Source: JAAYWY01 sp050945275 (GTDB lineage Bacteria; Bacillota; DTU030; DUMP01). Taken from it: DNA of 31,027 nucleotides. Shown piece after piece: positions 29,777 to 31,027 of this stretch. The stretch lies in contig JBMNSQ010000005.1 of assembly GCA_050945275.1 (NCBI GenBank), forward strand, positions 1-31,027. Reading direction: 5' to 3'. Every line of letters starts with the position of its first letter. Within the stretch, counting starts at the first letter, position 1. The translations under genes and the position numbers were made by a program. The notes under the pieces were generated by a model, which was given only the letters and a program-made list of their open reading frames with translations, did not search any database and had not been told where the DNA came from.

Positions 29777-30649
29777 GTGATGACAGGGCTATATGAGCGT
29801 GTTGCAACCGAGCTTACACCTGAGAGGTGGCAGGCCTTAATCATGGGTTTGGGTAGATTTGCGCTTACTTTGGCCGTGGTCGTGGTGGGAGGAGCGTTAG
29901 TCCTTAGGTTGGGGCAATCTTTTATAAACCGGGCTTTGCGTCATCCCCAAAGTGATAAACAAGCGGTTGACAACCGCCGCTTGCAGACCATGCGGGCGCT
30001 TATGAATAGTGTTTTGCGCTATACTGTATTTTTTGTCGGGGCGCTGCTGGTGCTCGATGCTGCCGGTGTGCCGGTGGCGTCGCTTATTGCTAGCGCTGGT
30101 TTGGTTGGTTTGGCCATAGGGTTTGGTGCCCAGAACTTAGTACGCGATGTTATTACCGGTTTTTTTATTTTACTGGAAGACCAATATGGTATTGGCGATT
30201 ATGTGGGTGTGGCTGGGGTGGACGGTTTTGTAGAGGATGTGGGACTCAGGACAACTCGCATCCGCGATTTCGCTGGTGATCTACATACTATTCCAAACGG
30301 AGAAATAAGCCGGGTGACTAACAAAAGCCGAGGCCCGCGTCGGGCGTCAGTTAAAGTGGCGGTGTCTTATGAAGCCGATCTGATAGCAGCTGAGAGCATC
30401 TTGCAGCAAGTGGCCGCCGAAGCAAAGCTTGCTCTTCCGGAAATTGTGGACGGACCATCGGTGCTCGGCATCACTGATTTAGGCAACGCTCAAGTTACCT
30501 TTCAGCTCTGGGCTAGGACTAAGCCCATGACAGAATGGAAGGTGGAGCGGGAGCTGCGCCGCCGCATTAAACTGGCGCTGGACAAGGCCGGTATTTCCCC
30601 GCCTTATCCGAGACAAGTGCAGCTAGTGACGGTGCAAAAGGAGAATTGA
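29777..30649 (+). CDS. MscS-family mechanosensitive channel
   Basis: The 290-aa product has about three N-terminal membrane helices (about 22-45, 75-95, 100-120). The third is the pore-lining GLVGLAIGFGAQNLVRDVITG, followed by the beta domain (EDQYGIGDYVGVAGVDGFVE, TIPNGEISRVTNKSR) and a cytoplasmic vestibule to residue 290. It vents solutes at osmotic downshock. GTG 29777 and ATG 29780 are adjacent choices. It is 10 bp after yedF, a common arrangement, but a functional link to selenium is not implied. Confidence 0.92.
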   Translation: MMTGLYERVATELTPERWQALIMGLGRFALTLAVVVVGGALVLRLGQSFINRALRHPQSDKQAVDNRRLQTMRALMNSVLRYTVFFVGALLVLDAAGVPVASLIASAGLVGLAIGFGAQNLVRDVITGFFILLEDQYGIGDYVGVAGVDGFVEDVGLRTTRIRDFAGDLHTIPNGEISRVTNKSRGPRRASVKVAVSYEADLIAAESILQQVAAEAKLALPEIVDGPSVLGITDLGNAQVTFQLWARTKPMTEWKVERELRRRIKLALDKAGISPPYPRQVQLVTVQKEN

Positions 30650-30718
30650 TATTACAGTATCAAAAAAGCAGATTGCAGCAACCCTGATGCATAGCATCTC
30701 TAAAAAGGAGGCCAAGCT

Positions 30719-30919
30719 ATGGACTTTCAGTTGGGCGATATTGTTCGCATGAAAAAAATGCACCCCTGCGGCAGCGATGAGTGGGAGATTATTCGTGTGG
30801 GGGCTGATTTTAAGATTAAGTGTACCGGTTGTAGTCGGCGAGTGATGCTGCCACGGACGAAATTTGAACGGGCGGTAAAGGCGCTGGTGCGCCGGCCGGA
30901 GAAAACAGGAGAAGAATAG
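30719..30919 (+). CDS. DUF951-family protein
   Basis: This 66-aa protein matches DUF951: MDFQLGDIVRMKKMHPCGSD, WEIIRVGADFKIKCTGCSRR and VMLPRTKFERAVK. Three cysteines, two in CTGC, may bind a metal. The family sits beside the ychF/rpsF region near the chromosome origin in many Firmicutes; function unknown. AAAAGGAGG precedes ATG 30719. Confidence 0.92.
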   Translation: MDFQLGDIVRMKKMHPCGSDEWEIIRVGADFKIKCTGCSRRVMLPRTKFERAVKALVRRPEKTGEE

Positions 30920-30992
30920 GGGAGAGTGTAATATTTAAGTAGGCAAAGCAGCATAGAAGGACTTTCCGGGACGAGCTGAGAAGGTAGATCTC

Positions 30993-31027
30993 ATGAAAAA
31001 GGCCCTGGATGTCTCTCCCAAAGACAC
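30993..31027 (+). CDS. Start of an unidentified gene, cut by the window edge
   Basis: ATG 30993 opens a frame of 11 full codons (MKKALDVSPKD) before the window ends. GAGAAGG upstream is a weak ribosome-binding site. The same sequence, with one substitution and one deletion, occurs at 11994-12032, which suggests a repeated family in this genome. The identity cannot be judged from this length. Confidence 0.4.
   Translation, partial: MKKALDVSPKD

Overview
The window looks like chromosome of an anaerobic, spore-forming, low-to-mid GC Clostridia member (Peptococcaceae or Thermoanaerobacterales-like). This is inferred from strong AGGAGG ribosome-binding sites, frequent GTG/TTG starts, a CotF-like spore-coat gene, a DUF951/MscS pair, and a full bacterial selenocysteine system. 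No rRNA, CRISPR array, intact insertion sequence or phage module is visible.

Left part (1-11.7 kb). A ParM-like actin gene, preceded by two perfect 10-bp palindromes 21 bp apart, is followed by a degenerate bactofilin-like gene and a terminator. Next come selA, a small membrane-protein gene and selB, then a gene fusing a THEP1-type P-loop NTPase to a ModE-type DNA-binding domain. Convergent to these on the minus strand lies a molybdenum hydroxylase operon (FAD, 2Fe-2S and molybdopterin subunits) ending with a MocA-like molybdopterin nucleotidyltransferase. Its leader is a tandem glycine riboswitch with an overlapping intrinsic terminator. selC (tRNA-Sec, anticodon UCA) is divergent from that leader.

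Middle (11.7-13.9 kb). This is gene-poor. It holds a decayed PIN-domain fragment, short duplicated segments, a RemA-like gene, a small Gly/Met-rich DUF5320-like gene and several strong hairpins.

Catabolic cluster (13.9-23.7 kb). After a good sigma-A promoter come a LarA-like (nickel-pincer racemase family) gene, a three-gene tripartite tricarboxylate transporter (TctC, TctB, TctA), a glycerate 2-kinase-family gene, two tandem divergent enolase paralogues and an RpiR-family regulator. Both enolase paralogues keep the metal ligands, the two catalytic lysines and the phosphate-binding arginine. Both lack the equivalents of yeast enolase Glu211, His159 and His373. I infer uptake of a 2-hydroxy acid, C2 epimerisation, 2-phosphorylation and an enolase-like step on a non-standard substrate. 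This is the best candidate for an undescribed system here.

Right part (23.8-31.0 kb). This holds a DUF134 regulator, a nitronate monooxygenase-like flavoprotein, a molbindin (Mop), two spore-coat-type genes and a roughly 350-nt non-coding stretch that looks like structured RNA. Then come a LysR regulator, selD, yedF, an MscS channel, DUF951 and a gene start cut by the window edge. selD is itself a selenoprotein gene: it reads through an in-frame TGA at codon 18, with a SECIS-like hairpin downstream. selA, selB, selC, selD and yedF therefore all lie within 28 kb, alongside molybdenum genes.
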